This document shows positions 44,567 to 51,896 of a stretch of DNA of 64,000 nt, piece by piece (the stretch's first letter is position 1; the number at the start of each line of letters is the position of its first letter). Below the pieces are notes generated by a model. The model saw only the letters and a program-made list of their open reading frames with translations, did no database searches and was not told the origin of the DNA. The position numbers and the translations under genes are program-made. This stretch comes from Sulfurovum sp. FS08-3 (GTDB lineage: Bacteria; Campylobacterota; Campylobacteria; Campylobacterales; Sulfurovaceae): positions 198,994 through 262,993 of the forward strand of contig JQIS01000009.1 in assembly GCA_000830175.1 (NCBI GenBank). Direction: 5' to 3'.

Positions 44567-46083
44567 CTATAAAACCTCAATATGTGACTAAAGCCCTTGG
44601 GGCTACTTTTGCTTATTTCAATATCTTTGATATTGTTACTTTTCAAGATATTGACTCTAAAGTCTCTCTCTTCAAAACGCCCCTCTATACTCCAATCGCA
44701 TAGATTTGAGAGTAGTTTTTTGATATTGCCCAAATCACCCCCACCGTTTTTGATTTTGTGTAAAAGCTCTTGGGGGTCTTTATCTAAGGTTGAGTTGATT
44801 TGTGTAATGGTTATCTCTATTGACCTATCTTCTCTTTCTTGGGTAGATACTTCAATCTGTGGATACTCTGCTCTTTTACCCATCTCCACAAAGATACTAT
44901 TGATAGCGTTTAAGAGGCTTTCTCTATCGGTATAAAACTGCTTTTTGAGTTTGGATTGATACGGGTCATACTCAAATTGCTCACCAATATTATCATATTG
45001 TGCTTCAAATATCTCTTCGAGATTGTTAAACTCACTGCGTATCTCTATCTCTTGCTTGAAGAGTTCAATGACTTGTTTGAAGTTGGTAATATCTTCATTT
45101 TCCATCTCTATAATAGTGGGAAGTTTAAACTCTGAGGGTTTTTTGCCACTATTGCAATGCTCTTTGAGTCCTTGGAGTGATGACCACCCTATATTAATAT
45201 CGGCTCTACTGCACCAACTATAATCCTCTCTAGGCTTTTTTTCAAACAAAAATGTGTATATCTTTTGATGTAGATTGGGTGAGAGTTCTTTGAGTTCTCT
45301 ATCGATGCTCTCAAAGTTGATTGCAACAGCTTGCATAAATCCATCAAAACCCCCATACTCCTTTTTAAGTTCAAAATCCCAATAGTGAGTAGAGTATTTG
45401 AGAGGTTTATCGAGTGTAAAGTTTGAGAGAATAGTGATGAGTTTTTGGGGGTTGTGGGATTTGTTAGCTTTAATTATGGGTGTTTGTAATCGCCTAATCA
45501 ATACTAACCCTATAAACCCAAGCAACATAAATATCAAAGCATCACGACTTCTCAAAAAAAGCCTCTGCTGTTGATACCAGTTTGTAGCCTCTTTAAGGTT
45601 AGTCTCTTTTGTTTTTTGATAAAAATCATAAAGTGAAAAGGTCATAGAGTTAAAAACTGTTGATAAAATATTGGGAGTAGAGTGTTTTGCAATATCCAAT
45701 AGATAGGGAAGTTTTGGAATGGTTGTTAGATATTGTGGTATTTTTACCAAAGCTCTTGTATGGTGTCTGTTTTTAGTCCGATTATAGTTTACTAGCACTT
45801 GATTGTCTTTTGACAATTTCACAATACCATAGGGCTTAGTTTCATTTAAATATTCATTGAGAGTTTGAATATACTCCCTCTCTTGCTCACCTCTAGCAAA
45901 AGACTCTTTAGAAAGAATATGAATATTCTTGGCTAAATTTGTGATTTCGATTGAATCGGTAATTTTTTTACTGTAATAGTATGAGTAGTTTCGTAAAAAT
46001 ACCAAAATGAATACAATGCCAAATAAGATTGCTATAAATGTTAAATTGTTATGGAGGTTAATATTAAACTTTCTATTTTCCAT
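44563..46083 (-). CDS. Membrane-anchored sensor with degenerate kinase-like ATPase domain
   Basis: 506 residues from the ATG at 46083, with AAGGAAAAGAG upstream; the frame runs further upstream across the tRNA genes but that part is not coding. Two membrane helices (FIAILFGIVFILVFL near 15-30; ALIFMLLGFIGLVLI near 185-200) bracket a 150-residue extracytoplasmic region. The cytoplasmic part ends with a segment resembling a histidine-kinase ATPase: ESLLNAINSIFVEMG in the N-box place and GGGDLGNIKKLLSNL in the G2 place, but no DxGxG. No clear phosphoacceptor His. First gene of the operon with the triple-receiver protein. Confidence 0.68.
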   Translation of the reverse strand: MENRKFNINLHNNLTFIAILFGIVFILVFLRNYSYYYSKKITDSIEITNLAKNIHILSKESFARGEQEREYIQTLNEYLNETKPYGIVKLSKDNQVLVNYNRTKNRHHTRALVKIPQYLTTIPKLPYLLDIAKHSTPNILSTVFNSMTFSLYDFYQKTKETNLKEATNWYQQQRLFLRSRDALIFMLLGFIGLVLIRRLQTPIIKANKSHNPQKLITILSNFTLDKPLKYSTHYWDFELKKEYGGFDGFMQAVAINFESIDRELKELSPNLHQKIYTFLFEKKPREDYSWCSRADINIGWSSLQGLKEHCNSGKKPSEFKLPTIIEMENEDITNFKQVIELFKQEIEIRSEFNNLEEIFEAQYDNIGEQFEYDPYQSKLKKQFYTDRESLLNAINSIFVEMGKRAEYPQIEVSTQEREDRSIEITITQINSTLDKDPQELLHKIKNGGGDLGNIKKLLSNLCDWSIEGRFEERDFRVNILKSNNIKDIEISKSSPKGFSHILRFYR

Positions 46084-46175
46084 TATCTCTTTTCCTTGTT
46101 TTATTATGGGTATACAGGCTAGTCGGTTAGCTCCTCCTAAATATGCTATAATGTAACCCATGGAACCAGTAAATG

Positions 46176-46232
46176 CGAACTCCTGTAACCAGGATGAAAA
46201 CCTGGGATCCTTACCGCTAGACGATGGGGCCA
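46176..46232 (-). repeat. Truncated tRNA-Glu copy
   Basis: 57 bp identical, except one base, to 46278-46334, the 5' three quarters of the adjacent tRNA-Glu. The acceptor 5' strand, D arm and anticodon arm are kept; the T arm breaks off after GGAGTTCG and no matching 3' acceptor strand follows. It cannot fold as a full tRNA. Confidence 0.8.
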
Positions 46233-46258
46233 ACAAACAATAAATCATAATGTAAAAG

Positions 46259-46333
46259 TGGTGACCCCTAGGAGATTCGAACTCCTGTAACCAGGATGAA
46301 AACCTGGGATCCTTACCGCTAGACGAAGGGGCC
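46259..46333 (-). tRNA. tRNA-Glu (TTC)
   Basis: 75 bases including an encoded CCA. Acceptor GGCCCCT pairs with AGGGGTC (one G-T pair at the end of the run is not needed), discriminator A. Anticodon arm CCAGG-TTTTCAT-CCTGG gives anticodon TTC (Glu). T arm AGGAG-TTCGAAT-CTCCT. A truncated second copy lies 26 bp downstream, so a primary transcript may contain both. Confidence 0.95.
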
Positions 46334-46423
46334 ACTTTAAAACTAAATGGACTAGAATTGTACCAAATAAACCTTATATAAACTTGAAATATGATACAAT
46401 TCAACAAAAAAAGGAGAGTTTTT

Positions 46424-46915
46424 TTGAAACGATTTCTGTTTACATCAAAATATCTTACGCTTCTCTTTGCAGTAATGCTTTTGGGATGTGCAAAACCTAG
46501 CTATCAAACGCAAAAGAGTGCTTTAATAGTCATTAAAACTCCTCAGCTTAAATACGCCGATATGGGCTTCATCTATCAAGGCAAAGAGAGCAGCAAAGTC
46601 GAAATTTATGCCAACGCTCAACCTCTCTTTGTGCTGAGTATCTACCCTAATAGTATCTGTATGAATAAGCTAAAATGCCTTGAACCGAGTCGTTTTAATG
46701 AGCAGTTTTTATCCCCACACTATCCCAAAGATCTCTTAAGCAATATTTTCAATCAAAAGCCTATCTTTGATGCCCAAAACCTCACCCAAACACCCAATGG
46801 ATTTAAACAACGCATCAAAACCCAAAATGTCGATATTGCCTACAGCATAATAGGCGATAGAACAATTTTTAGGGATAGCAGTAATAGTGTGATGATTAAG
46901 ATAAGTGGGCAGTAA
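46424..46915 (+). CDS. Conserved lipoprotein
   Basis: 163 residues from a TTG at 46424, with AAGGAGAG 5 bp upstream. KRFLFTSKYLTLLFAVMLLG then Cys is a lipoprotein signal with lipobox MLLGC. The mature part includes LIVIKTPQLKYADMGFIYQG and SPHYPKDLLSNIFNQKPIF, similar to short outer-membrane-anchored proteins conserved in Campylobacterota. No enzymatic motif. The gene is divergent from tRNA-Glu; a TACAAT at 46395-46400 may be its -10 box. Confidence 0.78.
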   Translation: MKRFLFTSKYLTLLFAVMLLGCAKPSYQTQKSALIVIKTPQLKYADMGFIYQGKESSKVEIYANAQPLFVLSIYPNSICMNKLKCLEPSRFNEQFLSPHYPKDLLSNIFNQKPIFDAQNLTQTPNGFKQRIKTQNVDIAYSIIGDRTIFRDSSNSVMIKISGQ

Positions 46916-46940
46916 TCAATAGGGTTTTTTTGGATTTGTT

Positions 46941-46969
46941 TTCTCGCTCCATCCTCTCCTAAGGTGGAA
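46941..46969. repeat. Palindromic repeat, degenerate copy 4
   Basis: TTCTCGCTCC and AAGGTGGAA with TCTCCT between resemble the reverse complement of the 34-bp palindrome at 35448 and 35983, 11 kb away. It stands between the lipoprotein and the zeta-like gene. Confidence 0.5.
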
Positions 46970-47054
46970 TGCAGATGAGAGGTTATAAGTGAAATAGGCA
47001 TTTCCAGGCAAAGCATGGGAATGAAAAAATAAAATAAAAAGAGAGAATACTAAA

Positions 47055-47708
47055 TTGCCCAATGAAGATCTATTAAAAATTCTTTTTGGTACAAAGATAG
47101 AACTCAAAAAGACACTCAACTTAACACAAGATGAGATACAAAAAGAGGCTTTGGAGTATTTTAAAAAAAATAAACATAGAATTTTTGAAACATTTATTGA
47201 AAACAAAATTGATACCAAACGTATCTGCTTTACTGCAGGAGCCAGTGGGGCTAATGCAGACTTGTTTCAAAATGCTTCAATCAAAACAGTTGAGTATCTA
47301 TTGGATAATTACTTTAAGCACAACTACTCTTTTATTTTGGATACCAATTTGGCTTCTTTTGAAGGAGCCAATAAAAATATTCAACGTGCCTTAAGAGGAG
47401 AGTATCAAATAGAGATATTTTTTATCTATCGTAATTATGACGATCGCAAACAACTTACGAATATAAGAGAAACAAATGAGAATCAAAAAGTACCCGATAG
47501 TGTCTTTAATCAAAAGGCTATTGGATCTTTAGAAACATTCAAAAAATTAGTAGAAGAGTATAGCCCATTTTCTAATCTTTATCTCATCGTTGTTGATTTA
47601 GATAGAGATGAAGTTTTATCCTCAGATACACCCACGCAACTACACGAGAGACTAGCGTTTTATTCGCAAGAGTTGGAGAAATATTTGGATAAAAATAGAG
47701 AGTCTTAA
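47055..47708 (+). CDS. Zeta-toxin-like kinase lacking its P-loop
   Basis: 217 residues from TTG at 47055. The second half matches zeta-type toxin kinases: NADLFQNASIKTVEYLLDNY, HNYSFILDTNLASFEGANKN and EIFFIYRNYDD. At residues about 57-70, where the family has the Walker A loop (GxPGxGKT) followed by some 50 residues with the catalytic Asp, the sequence reads FTAGASGANADLF: the front of the loop is joined directly to a later block. An in-frame internal deletion has removed the ATP site. No antitoxin gene is evident beside it. It overlaps nothing and precedes the ABC gene by 5 bp. Confidence 0.68.
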   Translation: MPNEDLLKILFGTKIELKKTLNLTQDEIQKEALEYFKKNKHRIFETFIENKIDTKRICFTAGASGANADLFQNASIKTVEYLLDNYFKHNYSFILDTNLASFEGANKNIQRALRGEYQIEIFFIYRNYDDRKQLTNIRETNENQKVPDSVFNQKAIGSLETFKKLVEEYSPFSNLYLIVVDLDRDEVLSSDTPTQLHERLAFYSQELEKYLDKNRES

Positions 47709-47713
47709 AGCAA

Positions 47714-48382
47714 ATGATAAAAATCAAAAACCTAACCAAAATTTATGAGATAAACAAAAACCATACCGTTAGAGCCGTTGAGGATATTCATTTGGAGTTT
47801 GGAAGTGGAGAACTTATCGTGCTAAAGGGTGCTAGTGGGAGTGGCAAGAGTACGATTTTGTCGCTTATTGCGGGACTCTCTAAGCCTACATCGGGAGAGG
47901 TGATTGTCAATGATAGACGAATATCAAAGCTTCCCGATGATTTTTTGGCTCTTTTTCGTCGAGAAACGATTGGCTTTATTTTTCAAAAATACAATTTGAT
48001 TGCCAACCTCACCGTGTTTGAAAACATCATTTTGCCCCTTATTCCCAATAATCCCGATGAGCAAGAACTAGAAGCCAAAGTCGATGGGCTTTTGGAAAAA
48101 TTACAAATGAGAGACAAAAAAGAGGTAAGAGTGCGTAATCTCTCAGGCGGTGAGCAACAACGAGTAGCAATAGCAAGGGCTTATATTAATGACCCCCACA
48201 TTATTATCGCCGATGAGCCTACTGCCAATCTTGATGAGAAGCTCTCGCTTGAGTTTATAGAGATTTTACGAGAGTTCAAAAGTGCCAACAAAACCACCAT
48301 TATTGCCACTCACGATCCGCTCTTTTTTGGGCTTGATTTTGTCGATAGGGTCATTGAGATACAAAAGGGCAGGGTGGTATGA
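47714..48382 (+). CDS. ABC transporter ATP-binding protein (LolD/MacB-like)
   Basis: 222 residues. Walker A in LKGASGSGKSTILSLIAGL, Q-loop in GFIFQKYNLIANLTVFEN, signature NLSGGEQQRVAIARA, Walker B in IIIADEPTANLD, switch His in ATHDP. This length and Q-loop context are those of LolD/MacB-type ATPases, which drive lipoprotein release or mechanotransmission instead of classic transport. Overlaps by 4 bp with a polytopic membrane protein, its probable partner, which is not a typical FtsX-type permease. Confidence 0.92.
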   Translation: MIKIKNLTKIYEINKNHTVRAVEDIHLEFGSGELIVLKGASGSGKSTILSLIAGLSKPTSGEVIVNDRRISKLPDDFLALFRRETIGFIFQKYNLIANLTVFENIILPLIPNNPDEQELEAKVDGLLEKLQMRDKKEVRVRNLSGGEQQRVAIARAYINDPHIIIADEPTANLDEKLSLEFIEILREFKSANKTTIIATHDPLFFGLDFVDRVIEIQKGRVV

Positions 48383-49323
48383 TACTCTCTCCTGCTATTG
48401 TAACCATTATGATACTCAATCTCCTCTTTGCCTTTTTTGGATGGGTTGCTTTGGTGCTAAGTCTTCGTATTGCACGTTATTGGGATAGCAACGCCACAAC
48501 CAAGCGTCAATACCAACTCGAAAAACAAAGCTATCTGGGTGCAACCATTATCAAATTTATCTTTATTATCAAACTTCCTCTCTTTGCCTTTTTTGTCTAT
48601 ACGCTTGATGGTATCTCTCATTTGCTTACGGGAGCAATGTGTGCAGCGGGTGTGGTGGATGCAACACGTGAGGGATTGCCTCTACTTATTTTGAAGATTG
48701 CCAATATCTATCTCTTTGGATTGTGGCTGGTGTTACATTACCGTGATATGCGTTTTGAAACACTGCCCTTTACACGCCTCAAATTTGGGCTTTTTATCGG
48801 AGGTTTTGTTTTGCTTATGGCGGAAATCTATCTTGAAATAGCGATGTTTAGTGCTATTGATGTCGATAAAATCGTGAGTTGTTGCGGTTCTCTCTATTCA
48901 AGTAGCTCCACCTCACACCTATCGCATCTCTTTAGTCTCTCTAATCGTGCAGTAGTAGTGGCATTTTACGGTGCGTTTGCTCTGCTTTTCTCTCTCTATT
49001 GGCTTAAAAACCGCTATCTTTTTGCTCTGAGTAATCTTATTTTTCTATTTGTCTCTATTGTGAGTTTGATTTTATTTTTTGCACCCTATATCTATGAATT
49101 ACCTACCCACCACTGCCCCTTTTGTATCTTGCAACGTGACTACTATTATACGGGCTATTTGCTCTATATTTTGCTCTTTGTGGGGACATTTTACGGCATT
49201 TCACTTATTGCCAATCCTCAAAAAAGAGGCTACAACGTTTCACTTATTGCCAATAGTCTCTATGCGTTGATGGTGAGTGGGTATGTGCTACGATACTATT
49301 GGGTTAATGGGGTTTGGTTGTGA
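48379..49323 (+). CDS. Polytopic membrane protein with cysteine motifs
   Basis: 314 residues, about eight membrane segments. Three Cys-containing spots lie at loop positions: TGAMCAAGVVDATREGLP, KIVSCCGSLYSS and LPTHHCPFCILQRDYYYTGY. The last recalls the Cys-x-x-Cys loops of DsbB/VKOR-type thiol oxidoreductases, and the His-Cys pattern could also bind metal or heme. It overlaps the ABC ATPase by 4 bp, so the two likely act together. I do not recognise the family. Confidence 0.75.
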   Translation: MILSPAIVTIMILNLLFAFFGWVALVLSLRIARYWDSNATTKRQYQLEKQSYLGATIIKFIFIIKLPLFAFFVYTLDGISHLLTGAMCAAGVVDATREGLPLLILKIANIYLFGLWLVLHYRDMRFETLPFTRLKFGLFIGGFVLLMAEIYLEIAMFSAIDVDKIVSCCGSLYSSSSTSHLSHLFSLSNRAVVVAFYGAFALLFSLYWLKNRYLFALSNLIFLFVSIVSLILFFAPYIYELPTHHCPFCILQRDYYYTGYLLYILLFVGTFYGISLIANPQKRGYNVSLIANSLYALMVSGYVLRYYWVNGVWL

Positions 49324-49358
49324 GAATATGGTATAATAAAAAAATTTGGAGGTATCTT

Positions 49359-49592
49359 ATGCAATTAACTCTTGAACTTGAAGATAGTTTTGTGGATGCT
49401 ATCAAAAAAGAATTTAATACACCCAATCTCAAAGATGCACTCTACACTCTCTACCAATCCTATAAAGAGAAGATGTCATTGGAGATTATTGGTCAAGATG
49501 ATAGTGACTATGAGTATATTTTAGAGGCAAAAAAAGCAAGACAAAATGGAGAAAAACTCTACTCTATTGATGAAGTGCTAAACGATCTCTAA
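49359..49592 (+). CDS. Antitoxin of RelE-type pair
   Basis: 77 residues from the ATG at 49359, with TTTGGAGG 7 bp upstream. QLTLELEDSFVDAIKKEF begins a short helical domain and the tail EYILEAKKARQNGEKLYSID then EVLNDL is the usual toxin-wrapping segment. Its stop overlaps the toxin start by one base (TAATG). Confidence 0.85.
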   Translation: MQLTLELEDSFVDAIKKEFNTPNLKDALYTLYQSYKEKMSLEIIGQDDSDYEYILEAKKARQNGEKLYSIDEVLNDL

Positions 49593-49837
49593 TGACTATC
49601 AAGATACAAGCAAGTGCCAAAAAAGATTTAAAAAAGATTGATAAAACTACGGCTATTAAAATCTTAGAAGCGATTAGAAAGCTAGAAAATTATCCTGATA
49701 TTTCCAATGTTAAAAAGTTAAAAGATTACTATCCTCCACTACGCTATCGTATAGGTGATTATCAAGTACTTTTTGATATTGAAGAGGATACGTTAATTGT
49801 AGTTAATGTAAAGCACCGTAAAGAGGCGTATAAATAA
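49592..49837 (+). CDS. RelE/ParE-family toxin, intact
   Basis: 81 residues. KIQASAKKDLKKIDKTTAIK, then PDISNVKKLKDYYPPLRYRI and GDYQVLFDIEEDTLIVVNV, ending KHRKEAYK, cover the complete RelE fold including the C-terminal RxxxxY/HR motif. It is the only toxin in the window that appears whole. Coupled by one base to the antitoxin. Cleaves mRNA at the ribosome if typical. Confidence 0.88.
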   Translation: MTIKIQASAKKDLKKIDKTTAIKILEAIRKLENYPDISNVKKLKDYYPPLRYRIGDYQVLFDIEEDTLIVVNVKHRKEAYK

Positions 49838-49863
49838 ATGGATAAAATAATAAAAGGCAAAAC

Positions 49864-50655
49864 ATGAAACACTACACACTATTTGGCAACCCTGTATCGC
49901 ACTCCAAGTCGCCTTGTATGCACAATTTGGCATTTTTGGGGTTAGGAGAAGAGGCACTTTATACACGCACACTGCTTGAAGATGGCACGAAACTGCGAGA
50001 GGTGTTTTTTGAGCAGGGTTTAATGGGAGCTAATGTAACGGTGCCGCACAAAGAGGATGCTTTGAGGGCTTGTGATGAGGTGGATAGTTTCGCAATGGCG
50101 GTGGGAGCGGTTAATACCATCGTACGCAAAGGTGATAAGTTGCACGGCTACAATACCGATGCTTTGGGCTTTTTGAAGGCGTTGCAAAAGTTTGAAAAAG
50201 ATATTCAAACCATCTTGATATTGGGAGCAGGTGGAAGTGCTAAGGCGATTAGTGTGATTTTGCGAGAAGCTGGGTATGATGTGACGATACTCAATCGCAG
50301 CCACGCACGACTAGAGAGCTTCAAAGAGAGCGGATTTGCAACCTATACCTTTGAAGATTTTGAAGCAACGCCTTACGATTTGATTGTCAATTCCACAAGT
50401 GCGGGGCTAGAGGATAATGCACTTCCTACGCCCAAAACGATGCTAGTCGAGCTACTATCCAACGCCAAAGCCTCAATTGATATTATTTATGGCAAAGCAA
50501 CCCCCTTTTTGCAACTCTCCCAAAACTACAACCTACCGACAAAAGATGGTAGTGATATGTTGCTCTATCAAGGCGTATTGGCGTTTGAGAAGTTTACACA
50601 GGGGCGTTACACTTTTGAAGAGATTGAAAAGTATATGAAACGGGCGTTTATTTAG
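49864..50655 (+). CDS. aroE: Shikimate dehydrogenase
   Basis: 263 residues. The substrate domain has FGNPVSHSKSPCMHN and NVTVPHKEDAL (catalytic Lys), and the NADP domain has LILGAGGSAKAISVIL and VNSTSAGLEDN. It reduces 3-dehydroshikimate to shikimate in aromatic amino acid synthesis. The stop overlaps the next start (TAGTG). Confidence 0.95.
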   Translation: MKHYTLFGNPVSHSKSPCMHNLAFLGLGEEALYTRTLLEDGTKLREVFFEQGLMGANVTVPHKEDALRACDEVDSFAMAVGAVNTIVRKGDKLHGYNTDALGFLKALQKFEKDIQTILILGAGGSAKAISVILREAGYDVTILNRSHARLESFKESGFATYTFEDFEATPYDLIVNSTSAGLEDNALPTPKTMLVELLSNAKASIDIIYGKATPFLQLSQNYNLPTKDGSDMLLYQGVLAFEKFTQGRYTFEEIEKYMKRAFI

Positions 50656-51110
50656 TGGATAAAGCGATGAAATCCCTCATTTGGTTCTCTTTGATACCTC
50701 TGGTTGCTTTGGCAAAAATTGATTGTGTAAATGATATTGATAGAGAGTTGGCGGATATCGAACGTAAACTTAAAGGCTACCACACTGTCTGGCAACACAC
50801 CTTAGCGTCTCAAGCCCATATTCAAACCCTCCGTTACAGCGATGCCAAAGGAGTGGTGCGTTTGATTGAGGTGAGCATGACAAATACCAAAGAACAACGC
50901 AAAGATAGCTACTATTTCGCCAATCAAGAACTCTTTTTTGTCGCACTTACACACATTCAACCCACACAAGTGCAAAAACTCTATTTTATTCATCATCAAA
51001 TGGTGGAGTGGATAGATAATGGGAGAGCCATAAATCCCAAAAGTAAACTTTTTGAGCAAAAGTCCAAAGCAATTCAAGCCTTTGCTCAATTTTTGATTCA
51101 AAAAGATTGA
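50655..51110 (+). CDS. Small exported protein of unknown function
   Basis: 151 residues from GTG at 50655 (overlapping the aroE stop) or ATG at 50667; neither has a strong SD. MKSLIWFSLIPLVALA is a signal peptide. The mature part (KIDCVNDIDRELADIERKLK, SYYFANQELFFVALTHIQ, KLYFIHHQMVEWIDNGRAIN) looks like a small alpha/beta periplasmic domain. No family recognised; similar aroE-linked genes occur in relatives as far as I recall. Confidence 0.7.
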   Translation: MDKAMKSLIWFSLIPLVALAKIDCVNDIDRELADIERKLKGYHTVWQHTLASQAHIQTLRYSDAKGVVRLIEVSMTNTKEQRKDSYYFANQELFFVALTHIQPTQVQKLYFIHHQMVEWIDNGRAINPKSKLFEQKSKAIQAFAQFLIQKD

Positions 51111-51157
51111 ATAGAACGCTTATTGTCCATAAATTGGCATAAGCAAGGCAAAAGCCC

Positions 51158-51712
51158 CTATTTGCTTAGATTGATATCGGCTACAAAAACGCCTCTAAAA
51201 TCACCCTCTTTGTATCCATTGGATTGGTCGTTTGTGTATTTGGCTTGGATGATGGTATCGGCTTGTTTGTCTCTTACGCCATCTTCACCGTGACAGGTAA
51301 GGCACATCTTCATCATATAGATAGGTTGATAGACTTTGTAGTGATTTTCTCCCATTTTGATAGTTGTAAGCTCTTTAGAGTTGGTCGTGGCATACGTTTC
51401 AATTACTTTGGCTTCATCGGGTGTGGCTTGATTGTCTGGATTGCGTGGTTTGAGCGTAGCTCTTTTGACGGTGATGTTTGGGAAGCTATCATTGACACTC
51501 TTTTCAATATCGGTTGCACTGTTGGAGCAAACCTCAGCAGTTTTTTTGGCTCCTCCCTCTTTCATAGCACCCATTACGGCATCCTTGAGGGTTTGCATCA
51601 TCTTTTGAATCGCTTCATTGCCCATTTGCGTGACGTTGAGATCGTGTGTAGTATTGGTATCTCCAAAAGCAAGAGCAGAGACAAGGGCTAAAGATAGGAC
51701 TGTTTTTTTCAT
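51158..51712 (-). CDS. DUF3365-type heme-binding periplasmic protein
   Basis: 184 residues; signal peptide TVLSLALVSALAFG. The domain (AEVCSNSATDIEKSVND, VKRATLKPRNPDNQATPDE, VYQPIYMMKMCLTCHG) is the Tll0287/DUF3365 family with one CxxCH heme site (CLTCH). Likely a redox or gas-sensing module in the periplasm. Directly after the signal peptide are two glycosylation sites, DTNTT and DLNVT, placed on a flexible N-terminus. Divergent from tal. Confidence 0.85.
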   Translation of the reverse strand: MKKTVLSLALVSALAFGDTNTTHDLNVTQMGNEAIQKMMQTLKDAVMGAMKEGGAKKTAEVCSNSATDIEKSVNDSFPNITVKRATLKPRNPDNQATPDEAKVIETYATTNSKELTTIKMGENHYKVYQPIYMMKMCLTCHGEDGVRDKQADTIIQAKYTNDQSNGYKEGDFRGVFVADINLSK

Positions 51713-51896
51713 TTTTTCTTCTCCAATGGTATAAAATTTTTAGGATATTATCAAAATGTATGTTTATTAAAACTTAAACTTATGATTCATTGGTGTCAAA
51801 AATGCAAGATATAAGTATTGTTTTAGCACTTAAAAGATATTATTTTAAAGGTAAGTTTAAACTAAAATAGTATTAAAATAATGGAGTATTGATAAA

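Noticed and set aside
46176-46334. Classic integrase attachment duplication at tRNA-Glu
   Set aside because: The duplicated part is the 5' end of the tRNA and no integrase gene is present, so I report it only as a repeat with possible insertion history.
46084-46407. Upstream extension of the membrane-sensor reading frame across the tRNA genes
   Set aside because: The extra codons are translated tRNA sequence; an ATG with a good SD lies at 46083.
49359-49837. RelE-type pair as another broken toxin locus
   Set aside because: Both proteins are full length with the C-terminal toxin motif present, so it is treated as intact.
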